Positions 37,473-45,813 of a stretch of DNA of 64,000 nucleotides are shown here, one piece after another. The stretch's first letter is position 1, and each line of letters begins with the position of its first letter. The DNA is from Geobacillus vulcani PSS1 (GTDB lineage: Bacteria > Bacillota > Bacilli > Bacillales > Anoxybacillaceae). A model generated the notes under the pieces. The model was not told where the DNA came from, ran no database searches, and saw only the letters and a program-made list of their open reading frames with translations. The stretch covers positions 558,001-622,000 of the forward strand of contig NZ_JPOI01000001.1 of assembly GCF_000733845.1 (NCBI RefSeq), given 5' to 3'. The translations under genes and the position numbers were made by a program.

Positions 37473-38861
37473 TTACAAATTTTTTATAAGCAACGCACAG
37501 CACTCCACATGCGCGGTATGCGGGAATAAATCAACCGGCTGGACGATTTTCAATGTATAACCAAATGGAACTAATTCCGTAATATCTGCCGCCAACGTTT
37601 CTGGGTTGCACGAGACGTAAACGACCCGCTCCGGCTGCGCCCGGCCGATTTTGCGCATCACCTTCCCGCCCGCACCCGAACGCGGAGGATCCAAAAGCAA
37701 CAGCTCCGGCCTTCCGAATTGTTCGAGCACCTCATCGATGCCGCGCCGGGCGTCCCGCGCCAAAAAGTACGTGTTGTCGATGCCGTTGTCTTTGGCGTTG
37801 CGTTTCGCCGATTCGATTGATGTTTCCACAATTTCAATGCCGGCTAACGCCTTGACCCGCTTGGCGAACGGCAAAGAAAACGTGCCAACCCCGCAAAAGA
37901 GATCGATCATTTTTTCGTGCGGCTGCGGATTTCCCATTTCCAACGCCAGCTCGACCAATTTGGCCGCTTGCACCGGGTTCGTTTGGAAAAACGTGTCAAA
38001 CCACAGACGGTAGCGAAACCCGCATAACTCGTCATAAATGAAATCACGACCGGCCAACACATGGGTTTGTTCTGCCTGAGTGCGGTCAGCCCACGCCCGG
38101 TTTTCCAGCCAAAGCAAGCTTTTCACTTCCGGGAGCGCCTTCGTGATCCGCTCCGTCAAATCGGCTGCCGCTTCTTTTAGATCCCCTTCCGGCGCCTCGG
38201 TCGCGAAAAGCGCCACCATGACTTCCCCGGTCGCAAACGACTCGCGCACCATGAGATGGCGAAGCAACCCTTCATGCGTATCCTTATGATACCCAGGCAG
38301 CCGATGATCGCGCGCCCAACGCGCCACCTCCATGGCAGCTTTGACGATCTTCTCGCCGGCAATGAGGCATGTCTCCAACGAAATGACTTGCCGGAAGTTC
38401 CCGTGCTCATGCAGTCCAAGCAACCCTTCCGGAGAAAACGTAAACTCCATTTTATTGCGGTAATGCCACGGATGTTCCATTCCGATCGTCTCGCGGACAA
38501 CGTTCGGGTCAAATCCGTACTGCTCCAAAAGTGCCTTCACATGCTCCGTTTTATGGCGCAGCTGCCCTTCATAGTGCCAGTGCTGCCAGACACAGCCGCC
38601 ACAGCGGTCAAAGTGCGGACACGACGGCGCAAGCCGTTCCGGATGCGGCTCGATCACTTCTTCCAACCGCGCCTGAACTCTGCGCCGTTTTGGCTCATCG
38701 ACAACGACTCGCACCTTCTCACCCGGAAGTGTAGACGGAATGGCCAGTTTGAGCTTCTTTCTCTTTCCGTCCTCTTCATGCCAAACGGCGGCTTGTCCAA
38801 TTCCTTTTTTATCCAACTGATGAACTTCTGCCACAAACGAATGGTTCGTCACACCGCCCAA
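37473..38861 (-). CDS. rlmD: 23S rRNA (uracil-5-)-methyltransferase, RlmD/RlmCD type
   Basis: A 462-residue TrmA/RumA-family SAM methyltransferase. The N-terminal TRAM domain (residues ~8-65) is followed by Fe-S-type cysteines CPHFDRCGGC, the SAM fold (MIDLFCGVGTFSLPFAK), LLLDPPRSGAGGKV and the catalytic [15 protein letters not shown]. It should form m5U in 23S rRNA. TTG at 38861 follows GGAGGGAACCCA. A second family member sits at 43295-44671, so which site each modifies is not decided; B. subtilis RlmCD makes both m5U747 and m5U1939. Confidence 0.92.
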   Translation of the reverse strand: MGGVTNHSFVAEVHQLDKKGIGQAAVWHEEDGKRKKLKLAIPSTLPGEKVRVVVDEPKRRRVQARLEEVIEPHPERLAPSCPHFDRCGGCVWQHWHYEGQLRHKTEHVKALLEQYGFDPNVVRETIGMEHPWHYRNKMEFTFSPEGLLGLHEHGNFRQVISLETCLIAGEKIVKAAMEVARWARDHRLPGYHKDTHEGLLRHLMVRESFATGEVMVALFATEAPEGDLKEAAADLTERITKALPEVKSLLWLENRAWADRTQAEQTHVLAGRDFIYDELCGFRYRLWFDTFFQTNPVQAAKLVELALEMGNPQPHEKMIDLFCGVGTFSLPFAKRVKALAGIEIVETSIESAKRNAKDNGIDNTYFLARDARRGIDEVLEQFGRPELLLLDPPRSGAGGKVMRKIGRAQPERVVYVSCNPETLAADITELVPFGYTLKIVQPVDLFPHTAHVECCALLIKNL

Positions 38862-39048
38862 TGGGTTCCCTCCTTTTCGACATGAATCAGCTTGATTTCA
38901 TTCTTGAGTGTATTGTACACTTTGTCGCAACGGACTTATGCTTGGCGGAAACATACGTTTTTCATTATAACAAGGAACGCCTTTCATTGAAAACGGCAGA
39001 ACATCATTCCCGATCGATGGGAGCTGCATTCGTTTTCATTTGCTTTTA

Positions 39049-39092
39049 ACACCAAAAGGTGATATATTTATTTTGAAACCTATTGGTGTTAT
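39049..39092 (+). promoter_or_regulatory. Inverted-repeat operator upstream of the SRPBCC-ArsR pair
   Basis: AACACCAAAAGG (39049-39060) and CCTATTGGTGTT (39079-39090) form an inverted repeat with 11 of 12 positions matching, around an AT-rich core, just upstream of the pair. A likely binding site for the ArsR-type repressor encoded downstream. Confidence 0.55.
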
Positions 39093-39115
39093 ATTCAATG
39101 AACGGAGGAATTCTT

Positions 39116-39541
39116 GTGGAAACCAAGCAAACATTGCCGGAAATCCGCAAAACGATTGTACTGAACGCGCCCATTGAAAAAGTATGGAAAGCGGTGGCAA
39201 CATCCGAAGGACTTGCGGCGTGGTGGATGCCGAATACATTTGCGCCGATTTTAGGCCACCAATTTGTTTTGCACGCAGGGCCATTCGGGGATTCCCCCTG
39301 CACCGTCACCGAGCTCGATCCACCTCACCGTGTAGGATTTAATTGGGGAAAGGATTGGCATCTTACGTTTGAATTAAAAGCATTGGAAGACGGAAAAACC
39401 GCATTCACCCTCATCCATTCCGGATGGGATGCCGACAAAACAACGGAATTTGGCCAACCTCATGCAGCCGTTCGCCAGATTATGGATGGTGGGTGGGAGA
39501 ACATTGTCAACCAAAAACTCCCTGCATACATCGAGGGATAA
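39116..39541 (+). CDS. SRPBCC/AHSA1-domain protein
   Basis: A 141-residue single START/AHSA1-like domain (KTIVLNAPIEKVWKAVATSEGLAAWWMP..., ending WENIVNQKLPAYIEG). Such proteins bind small hydrophobic ligands or act as chaperone co-factors; in Bacillales they are often paired with an ArsR regulator, as here. The GTG at 39116 follows CGGAGGAATTCTT and is preferred over an ATG 33 bases upstream. Confidence 0.85.
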   Translation: METKQTLPEIRKTIVLNAPIEKVWKAVATSEGLAAWWMPNTFAPILGHQFVLHAGPFGDSPCTVTELDPPHRVGFNWGKDWHLTFELKALEDGKTAFTLIHSGWDADKTTEFGQPHAAVRQIMDGGWENIVNQKLPAYIEG

Positions 39542-39872
39542 ACGAACCGCCGCCGCGCCGAAGCACGATGTATTTCACGCCATCGCCGATCCCACCCGCC
39601 GCCAGATGTTGCAGCTGCTGGCCGACAACGAGCTGTCGATCGCCGCGATTGCCAAATCGTTTCCGATCAGCCGTACAGCCGTCAACAAGCACCTTCATAT
39701 CCTAGCGGAAGCAGGTTTAGTGAGCCGTCGAAAAGCCGGGCGCGAAACGAGGTACAGATTCCATCCCGAACCCCTCGCCGAATTGAAAACATGGCTTTCC
39801 TTCTTTGAACCGTATTGGGACGAACGGCTCATGGCTCTCAAACAGTGGGTGGAAACAGACGAAAAGCCCTGA
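39504..39872 (+). CDS. ArsR-family transcriptional repressor
   Basis: A winged-helix ArsR protein of about 122 residues: HDVFHAIADPTRRQMLQLLADNELSIAAIAKSFPISRTAVNKHLHILAEAGLVSRRKAGRETRYRF. No Cys-based metal site is visible, so it belongs to the non-metal subfamily common next to SRPBCC genes. The start is uncertain: no ATG is available in frame, and TTG at 39504, inside the preceding gene after GGGAGAACA, is the best candidate. Probably represses its own operon through the inverted repeat at 39049-39090. Confidence 0.8.
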   Translation: MSTKNSLHTSRDKRTAAAPKHDVFHAIADPTRRQMLQLLADNELSIAAIAKSFPISRTAVNKHLHILAEAGLVSRRKAGRETRYRFHPEPLAELKTWLSFFEPYWDERLMALKQWVETDEKP

Positions 39873-39964
39873 TGACGACAAAATCGCATCGTATTCGCAG
39901 AGGCGCAAAGGCGGTTTCAATGACGACGAACAGCTGCATCTTATAGAGGAAGGAGAACGGGAAG

Positions 39965-40312
39965 ATGGATCCTTTCATCTCTTGCCCGCAGTGCACGAAT
40001 CCCATTACTGTTAAAGATGTCATGCACTTTTCTTCGCCTTGGACCATGAAATGCCCGTATTGCGATGTGAAGCTGAAAGAAACGAGAATCACGCCGTTTT
40101 TGCTGCTGGCCGCAGCCGGCATTGTCCCGTTGTTTCTTTTCCTGACAGTCCAAATCAAGGCGTTTGCAGCAGCTTATTGGCCCGTGGTCGAACACGTGCC
40201 AACAATCATCGTGTTTCTCGTCACACTCTATCCCCTTTATTGGATGTATGAGCGGGCAAACGCCACCATTCTGTGCAAAAAGGGACGCTTTCAGGTGAAG
40301 AAAAAAGGATGA
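39965..40312 (+). CDS. Small membrane protein with zinc ribbon
   Basis: A 115-residue protein of unknown function. The N-terminal cytoplasmic part has two CxxC pairs (SCPQCTN and KCPYCDV), suggesting a zinc ribbon, followed by two transmembrane helices (about residues 42-62 and 72-92) and a basic tail. ATG at 39965 follows GAGGAAGGAGAACGGGAAG. It lies about 90 bases after the ArsR gene and might be co-transcribed. Confidence 0.75.
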   Translation: MDPFISCPQCTNPITVKDVMHFSSPWTMKCPYCDVKLKETRITPFLLLAAAGIVPLFLFLTVQIKAFAAAYWPVVEHVPTIIVFLVTLYPLYWMYERANATILCKKGRFQVKKKG

Positions 40313-40364
40313 CCTCCGAAAAATGAATTCATAGAAAAAGGTTCTCCAGGGGATCGATGGTGAT

Positions 40365-40400
40365 AGAAAAAGGGTGTCCTAAAAGCAACGGGACACCCTT
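40365..40400 (-). terminator. Terminator for the AGCS symporter gene
   Basis: AAGGGTGTCC (40370-40379) pairs with GGGACACCCTT (40390-40400); on the minus strand it is followed by TTTTTCTATC. Confidence 0.75.
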
Positions 40401-40405
40401 GACTG

Positions 40406-40545
40406 CTAGAAGACTGGTGAACAATCGCCTCATCTTCACGGCAAAACGTTTTTTTAGGAAAGCAAAATCAAACGAGGCAAGGCTCCTCCGCTTTAGGAAC
40501 GATTGATTTCGCGCCGTATGCTCTCAACACCACCAACCTCACCAA
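40406..40545 (+). repeat. Possible divergent MITE copy R4
   Basis: CTAGAAGACTGGTGAACAAT at 40406 resembles the family's left end; the right end is not convincing. Confidence 0.3.
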
Positions 40546-40589
40546 CGTACGGTGAACCTTAGAAACGGATTGCTGCAGCAAGGCGATCA

Positions 40590-42065
40590 TCATAAAGCTT
40601 CCTTTTTCTTTTCTTCGGCTTTCTTATACCCATTTTCCCAGAACGTCGCGTTTTTGATTCCGTATTTTGACGCATTGAACTCTGGATCTTTGCCTTGCTT
40701 CAGTTGTTCTTCGTAATCTTTCAGAGCAAGATAAGCCGGTTTAAACAACAATAAAATCGCGATCAAGTTCAGCCAGACCATAATGCCGAGCCCGGTGTCG
40801 CCCATGGCCCACGCGGTTGTCGCCGTTTTGACCGTTCCATAGAACGTGGCAGCCAAAAAGATGATTTTTAAAGCCAAAAAGGCAATTCCTCGATGTTTGC
40901 CACGCACAAGATAGGCGAGGTTGGTCTCGGCGATATAGTAATAGGCGTACATCGTCGTAAACGCGAAGAAGAAGAGAGCAATCGCGACAAACGCCGAGCC
41001 AAATCCCGGAAGCAGCGTGTCAACCGCAGCCTGCGTATAGCCAGCGCCCGGTTCGACTCCCTCGAGATGGACAACGATCGGTTCCCCTGTTTTTTCATTA
41101 ATGACATTGTATTGATTGGTAAATAAAATCATCAGCGCAGTCGCCGTCACCACTAAAAATACATCCAAATAGATCGAAAACGCCTGCACCAGCCCTTGTT
41201 TGGCCGGATGCGACACTTCGGCCGCCGCCGCCGGGTGAGCGCCTGTCCCTTGACCGGCTTCATTGGCATAAAGACCGCGTTTGACGCCCCACATGACGGC
41301 TGACCCGATAATGCCTCCAAATACTTGTTCCGCTCCAAACGCACTTTTAAAAATCAAGCCAAAGACCTCAGGAATTTTTTCGAAATTCACCGCAATGATC
41401 GCAATAGCGACCAACAAATAGCCAACGGCCATAAACGGAACAACAATTTCGGCCGTCTTCGCGATTCGCTTGACCCCTCCAAAAATCGTAAAGCCAAGAA
41501 GCGCAATGACGATTATGCCTGTCACCAGTTTCGGAATGCGAAACGCATTGTGAAAGCCATCGGCAATCGAATTGGCCTGAATTCCCGGCATTAACACCGC
41601 CATGGCAAGAAGGATGGCGGCGGCGATGACGACCGCAAACCATTTCCAACCAAGACCTTTTTCAATATAGAAAGCCGGACCGCCTCGGTACTGCCCATCT
41701 TGCTCTTCTTTGTAAATTTGCGCCAGCGTGGACTCGACATACGCCGTCGCCGCTCCGATAAACGTAATGACCCACATCCAAAAGACGGCGCCCGGCCCTC
41801 CGTAAGCGATCCCCGTCGCTGTCCCGGCGACATTCCCTACCCCAATGCGGCCGGATAACGACATCGTCAACGCTTGGAATGAGGACACCCCCGCATCAGA
41901 ACCCTTCCCCGTCGTTACAAGCCGCACCATTTCTTTCACATGACGAATCTGCAAAAACCGGGTGCGAATACTAAAATACACTCCACAAAAAACAATAAAA
42001 AGAATTAAGAGAGGGCTCCATAATAACTCATTCACCGTCTGGACAAGCTTGTCAATCAAATTCAT
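40590..42065 (-). CDS. Sodium:alanine symporter (AGCS family, AlsT-like)
   Basis: A 491-residue membrane protein of about 11 helices with AGCS hallmarks: GVSSFQALTMSLSGRIGVGNVAGTATGIAYGGPGAVFWMW, GPAFYIEKGLGWKW, GVKRGLYANEAGQGTGAHPAAAAEVSHP. It couples Na+ entry to uptake of alanine or glycine (glutamine is also reported for AlsT). GAGGAGGG is directly before the ATG at 42065; a TTG at 42059 would be better spaced and is an alternative start. Monocistronic with its own terminator. Confidence 0.95.
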   Translation of the reverse strand: MNLIDKLVQTVNELLWSPLLILFIVFCGVYFSIRTRFLQIRHVKEMVRLVTTGKGSDAGVSSFQALTMSLSGRIGVGNVAGTATGIAYGGPGAVFWMWVITFIGAATAYVESTLAQIYKEEQDGQYRGGPAFYIEKGLGWKWFAVVIAAAILLAMAVLMPGIQANSIADGFHNAFRIPKLVTGIIVIALLGFTIFGGVKRIAKTAEIVVPFMAVGYLLVAIAIIAVNFEKIPEVFGLIFKSAFGAEQVFGGIIGSAVMWGVKRGLYANEAGQGTGAHPAAAAEVSHPAKQGLVQAFSIYLDVFLVVTATALMILFTNQYNVINEKTGEPIVVHLEGVEPGAGYTQAAVDTLLPGFGSAFVAIALFFFAFTTMYAYYYIAETNLAYLVRGKHRGIAFLALKIIFLAATFYGTVKTATTAWAMGDTGLGIMVWLNLIAILLLFKPAYLALKDYEEQLKQGKDPEFNASKYGIKNATFWENGYKKAEEKKKEAL

Positions 42066-42277
42066 CCCTCCTCATTGATTCAGTTGCTTTTGTTGTATAA
42101 CACACGGCTAAGCTATATTATAAATAATCACATATTTCTATTTCAATAATTTTTTATAATAGTTTTTTTCTATATTTTCTGAATCACATTCCCCCTTTCC
42201 TATAGAACATCGATGGGTACAATCACAAAGGAATCACCGCGGAAAACAGGAGCAAAACGTTACGGATGCGCCAAGTT

Positions 42278-42320
42278 TCTTATAAACGGCTGAAATAGAG
42301 GAACATGCGCTCGACTCCAT
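42278..42320 (-). pseudogene. Short remnant of an Rpn-family nuclease gene beside CRISPR array 1
   Basis: The 30-base core CGGCTGAAATAGAGGAACAT plus GCGCTCG is the same as the intact gene at about 63043-63070 (encoding RMFLYFSRL), with similarity extending left. No other part of the gene survives here. It shows that an Rpn-family gene once stood on the same side of this array as of array 2. Confidence 0.55.
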
Positions 42321-42443
42321 CCTTCTAGTTGGCTAAATGAAGGAGAAAAGCAACCAAAACGGCCAAAAACATAAGCGGTTGAATGGGGAGATCAGTGGAA
42401 GCAACACAAGGGTATGCTATGGACAGCTGTAGGTGTAACAGTT

Positions 42444-42875
42444 GTCTCCATTCCTCATAGGTACGATAAAAACATTAGGTGGCAAGCAGATTAAAGTTGG
42501 TCTATTGGGGTTTCAATCTCTCATAGGTACGATAAAAACGGGCGGAATTTCTCCAGCTTGGTCCGGTGGCGAAGGTTTCAATCCCTCATAGGTACGATAA
42601 AAACATCGGCACACGGCCTTTTGCCGCAATATCAATACCGGTTTCAATCCCTCATAGGTACGATAAAAACTGAGTCGTTTTTGCTGCTCTTGCAATTGAC
42701 GTATCTTGTTTCAATCCCTCATAGGTACGATAAAAACGCAATCTTCCGTTTCAATGCAGCCACTTCGCGGGCCGAGTTTCAATCCCTCATAGGTACGATA
42801 AAAACTTCTCGTATGTATCGACGAATTGGTCATCGTTAAAGACAAGTTTCAATCCCTCATAGGTACGATAAAAAC
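42444..42875 (-). CRISPR. CRISPR array 1, 7 repeats and 6 spacers
   Basis: 30-bp repeats beginning GTTTCAATCC and ending CGATAAAAAC at 42444 (3 mismatches), 42510 (1 mismatch), 42575, 42641, 42708, 42776 and 42846. Spacers are 36, 35, 36, 37, 38 and 40 bp. The degenerate repeat at the left marks the old end, so the leader is on the right and transcription is probably leftward, giving a crRNA 5' tag AUUGAAAC as in type I-B/III systems. No cas gene is near. Confidence 0.98.
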
Positions 42876-43056
42876 CCTCAAAAAGTGTTGTCATATCAAG
42901 CTTTTCCCTTAAACGTCATCCTTAGAATAACACGTTTCGAAGATTCTGTCAATCAAGTTCATCCGTCATGGCTGTAGGGATCAAGCGACCAAAATCAATG
43001 TCGTCGACCCCCTAGGGTTTTTGCACGATTGGAGGTCGACGACAAGTGAACGGATC
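42876..43056 (-). promoter_or_regulatory. CRISPR leader of array 1
   Basis: About 180 bases that match the region right of array 2 nearly throughout (for example AGAATAACACG, ATTCTGTCAATCA, AATGTCGTCGACCCCCT, TTTTTGCACGATTGG). It contains TGTCGTCGACC and GGTCGACGACA, a perfect 11-bp inverted repeat about 24 bases apart. Confidence 0.85.
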
Positions 43057-43294
43057 GGCCATTTGCGCTTCGCTTGGAGAAGGGGCTTCAAGCGATTGGG
43101 GCGCGTGCGCCATCAGCTCTTTCTGCTTCCCTTTGTTCCGAAGGTATCCATTCTCACCACCACTACCCCAATTCTTTGATGATGGCTAACGGCCTTCCTC
43201 GCTCGCCTGCTCAGCGGGCGGTCGGACTGCCCATTTCTTGAGACGGGACACTTCTTTTGGACATGACGTTCAATCAAGATTGGTTCTTTGGCGT
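43057..43294. other. Non-coding interval between leader and methyltransferase gene
   Basis: No gene recognised. GCCTGCTCAGCGGGC (about 43207-43221) can form a small hairpin. Confidence 0.4.
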
Positions 43295-44671
43295 TTACAT
43301 CCGCCATTGCAATTTCGCCACGCACTCCACATGCGCCGTATGGGGAAACATGTCGACCGGCTGGACTTCGATCGTTTCATAGCCGCCGTCCTCTAAGATG
43401 CGCAAGTCGCGGGCCAAGGTGGCGGGGTTGCACGAGACGTAGACGACGCGCGGCGGTCTCATGGCGATGATCGTCTCGAGCAGCGCGGCGTCACAGCCTT
43501 TGCGCGGTGGGTCGACAACAAGACAGTCAGCCCGGATGCCTTCCTGATACCAACGCGGGATGACGTCTTCGGCGGCGCCGACTTCGAAGGTGACGTTTGT
43601 GATGCCGTTCAGCTCGGCGTTGCGCTTGGCGTCTGCGATCGCTTCGGGGACGATTTCGACGCCGTAGACATGCTTCGCTTTTTTGGCTAAAAAGAGCGAG
43701 ATCGTGCCGATGCCACAGTAGGCGTCCATAACCGTCTCCGCTCCGGTCAGCGCAGCATACTCGAGCGCTTTGTCATACAGCACTTTCGTCTGTTCCGGGT
43801 TGACTTGGTAAAACGAGCGGGCGGAGATGGCGAATTGGATGTCACCGATGCGGTCGGTGATGAACTCGCTTCCCCATAACACCCGCGTGTTAGCGCCGAA
43901 AATGACGTTCGTCCGCTCGGGGTTGATGTTTTGCACGATCGATTTGACGTTCGGAATGGCGCGGATGATGTCGCGGACGATCTCTTGTTTATGAGGCAAA
44001 TGGTCGGTGCGGGTGACGAGCACGACCATCACCTCGCCCGTCGCCGCGCCGCAGCGGGCGACAATATGGCGGAGCACGCCGCGGTGGGTGAGTTCATCGT
44101 ACGGCGGGACGCCGTAGCGCTCAGCGATCCGTTTCACCGCTTGGACGACGACGTCGTTTTTCTCCTGCTGGATGAGACAGGAGTCCATGTCGATGATTTC
44201 GTGGCTGCGCTCTTTGTAAAATCCGGCGACCAGCCCCCCTTCGCGCTCGCCGACCGGCACTTGCGCCTTGTTTCGGTAGCGCCATGGGTTCTTCATCCCG
44301 ATGACGGGATGGACGGTGACATGTTCTAGCTTGCCGATGCGGGCGAGCACTTCTTTCACTTGCTTCTCTTTCGCCTTCAGCTGGCCTTCGTAGCTCAGGT
44401 GCTGCAGCTGGCAGCCTCCGCATTGACGATAGACGGGGCACGGGGGCTCGACGCGGTCGGGGCTCGGTTCGTACAGCTCGATGAGACGGCCGTACCCGTA
44501 TCCTTTTTTCACTTTGATCACCTTCACTTTGGCCCGCTCGCCAGGAAGCGCGTTTTTCACGAACAACGGAAAGCCGTCCACTTTCGCCACGCCGAGCCCG
44601 TCATGGGTCAAATCGGTGAATGTGACGTCATAATAGTCGTTTTTGGCGACTGGTGCTTGTTGTTTCGCCAT
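43295..44671 (-). CDS. rlmD: 23S rRNA (uracil-5-)-methyltransferase, RlmD family (second)
   Basis: A 458-residue paralogue of the 37473 gene: TRAM domain at residues ~10-68, [15 protein letters not shown] cysteines, SAM motif [32 protein letters not shown] and the catalytic [15 protein letters not shown]. The start ATG at 44671 follows AGAAAGGGGAACGAT. Bacillales usually have two members, and this one resembles the RlmCD/YefA type in gene position next to the DgkB kinase, as in B. subtilis. Which rRNA site each modifies is not visible. Confidence 0.92.
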   Translation of the reverse strand: MAKQQAPVAKNDYYDVTFTDLTHDGLGVAKVDGFPLFVKNALPGERAKVKVIKVKKGYGYGRLIELYEPSPDRVEPPCPVYRQCGGCQLQHLSYEGQLKAKEKQVKEVLARIGKLEHVTVHPVIGMKNPWRYRNKAQVPVGEREGGLVAGFYKERSHEIIDMDSCLIQQEKNDVVVQAVKRIAERYGVPPYDELTHRGVLRHIVARCGAATGEVMVVLVTRTDHLPHKQEIVRDIIRAIPNVKSIVQNINPERTNVIFGANTRVLWGSEFITDRIGDIQFAISARSFYQVNPEQTKVLYDKALEYAALTGAETVMDAYCGIGTISLFLAKKAKHVYGVEIVPEAIADAKRNAELNGITNVTFEVGAAEDVIPRWYQEGIRADCLVVDPPRKGCDAALLETIIAMRPPRVVYVSCNPATLARDLRILEDGGYETIEVQPVDMFPHTAHVECVAKLQWRM

Positions 44672-44746
44672 ATCGTTCCCCTTTCTGCCGATTCGTGTAA
44701 GGTTAGCGTACCCTTGGGGGCGTCATCACATAAGAAAAGAACAGGC

Positions 44747-45667
44747 TTATGACCCTGTTCTCACTTGTTCCGCCTTGTCTTTCGGCATGATGACTTCCAA
44801 ATGGTGGTACAAATTGACAAACTCTCCTGGAAGCATGCCGCCGAATTCCCCGTCTAAGTTCAGCTGCATCGGCGACCGCACCTTTACCCGGTTCGCTTTC
44901 GTATAAATGATATGCGGGTCGTTGATATGCTCCCCGCGCGCCGCCAGCGTCACAAGACGGACAAATTCGGCCAAATTCGTTTTTTTGACGATGATGAAAT
45001 CAAAGAGGCCATCATTGAGTGACGAGTCAGGCGCCAGTTTTTCAAAGCCGCCGACTGAGTTCGTGAGCGAAACCAAAAACATCATAATCTCGCCTTCAAA
45101 CAGTTTGCCGTCGTACTCGATTTGCGCTTCGGTCGCCTTAATGGACGGAAGCATCTCGATCCCTTTTAAGTAATAAGCAAGCTGGCCAAGCATCGTTTTC
45201 AGCCTGCTCGGCACTTCGTAGGTGAGCTCCGTCAGACGGCCGCCGCCCGCGATGTTGATGAAATAGCGTGTTTTGTCTTCGTTCGTCACACAGCCGATGT
45301 CAATCGGTACGGGCTCGCCCGTGGCGATCACCTCGCAGGCCCCTTCGATCGTGCGCGGCACGCCGATGGCGCGGGCGAAATCGTTCGTCGTCCCTACCGG
45401 GATGACTCCCAGTTTGGGCCGGTACGGTTGATTAGCCAGTCCATTGACCACCTCGTTGATCGTTCCGTCACCGCCGGCGGCGATCACGAGGTCAAATTCA
45501 CGTTCCACCGCTTGTCGAGCGGCTTTTGTCGCATCTCCCGGACCCTCGGTGGCGTGGCACGACGTTTCATAGCCCGCTTTTTCCAACCGAACGAGCACAT
45601 CGGGCAAATGGCGCTTAAACAGCTCGCGCCCCGATGTCGGATTATAGATCATTCGAGCTCGTTTCAT
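44747..45667 (-). CDS. dgkB: Diacylglycerol kinase (DgkB/YegS-like lipid kinase)
   Basis: A 306-residue soluble lipid kinase. The nucleotide-binding loop GGDGTINEVVNGL and the conserved IPVGTTNDFARAI are present, and the C-terminal beta-sandwich contains LNDGLFDFIIVKK and LDGEFGG. DgkB returns diacylglycerol from lipoteichoic acid synthesis to phosphatidic acid. Two adjacent ATGs (45670, 45667) follow AGGTTGAGG; the second is better spaced. It precedes the methyltransferase gene on the same strand with a short gap, the B. subtilis dgkB-rlmCD order. Confidence 0.92.
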   Translation of the reverse strand: MKRARMIYNPTSGRELFKRHLPDVLVRLEKAGYETSCHATEGPGDATKAARQAVEREFDLVIAAGGDGTINEVVNGLANQPYRPKLGVIPVGTTNDFARAIGVPRTIEGACEVIATGEPVPIDIGCVTNEDKTRYFINIAGGGRLTELTYEVPSRLKTMLGQLAYYLKGIEMLPSIKATEAQIEYDGKLFEGEIMMFLVSLTNSVGGFEKLAPDSSLNDGLFDFIIVKKTNLAEFVRLVTLAARGEHINDPHIIYTKANRVKVRSPMQLNLDGEFGGMLPGEFVNLYHHLEVIMPKDKAEQVRTGS

Positions 45668-45770
45668 CATCCTCAACCTACTTCCTTTTTTCCATTCCAC
45701 TCGTTCCCATCATAGCGAAACAATGCTTGATGCGCAACTCCGAAGAATGTCGTGAACGTTTGCCAATAGG

Positions 45771-45803
45771 CGAAAAAAGAGCCCTTTGTTCGATCAAGGG
45801 CGC
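45771..45803 (-). terminator. Terminator of the floT operon
   Basis: GCCCTTTG (45781-45788) pairs with CAAGGGC (45795-45801); TCTTTTTTCG follows on the minus strand. Confidence 0.85.
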
Positions 45804-45813
45804 CTGACACTGT

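Noticed and set aside
42741..42755. An extra CRISPR repeat start (CCGTTTCAATGC) inside array 1
   Set aside because: Only eight bases match the repeat; it lies within a normal-length spacer.
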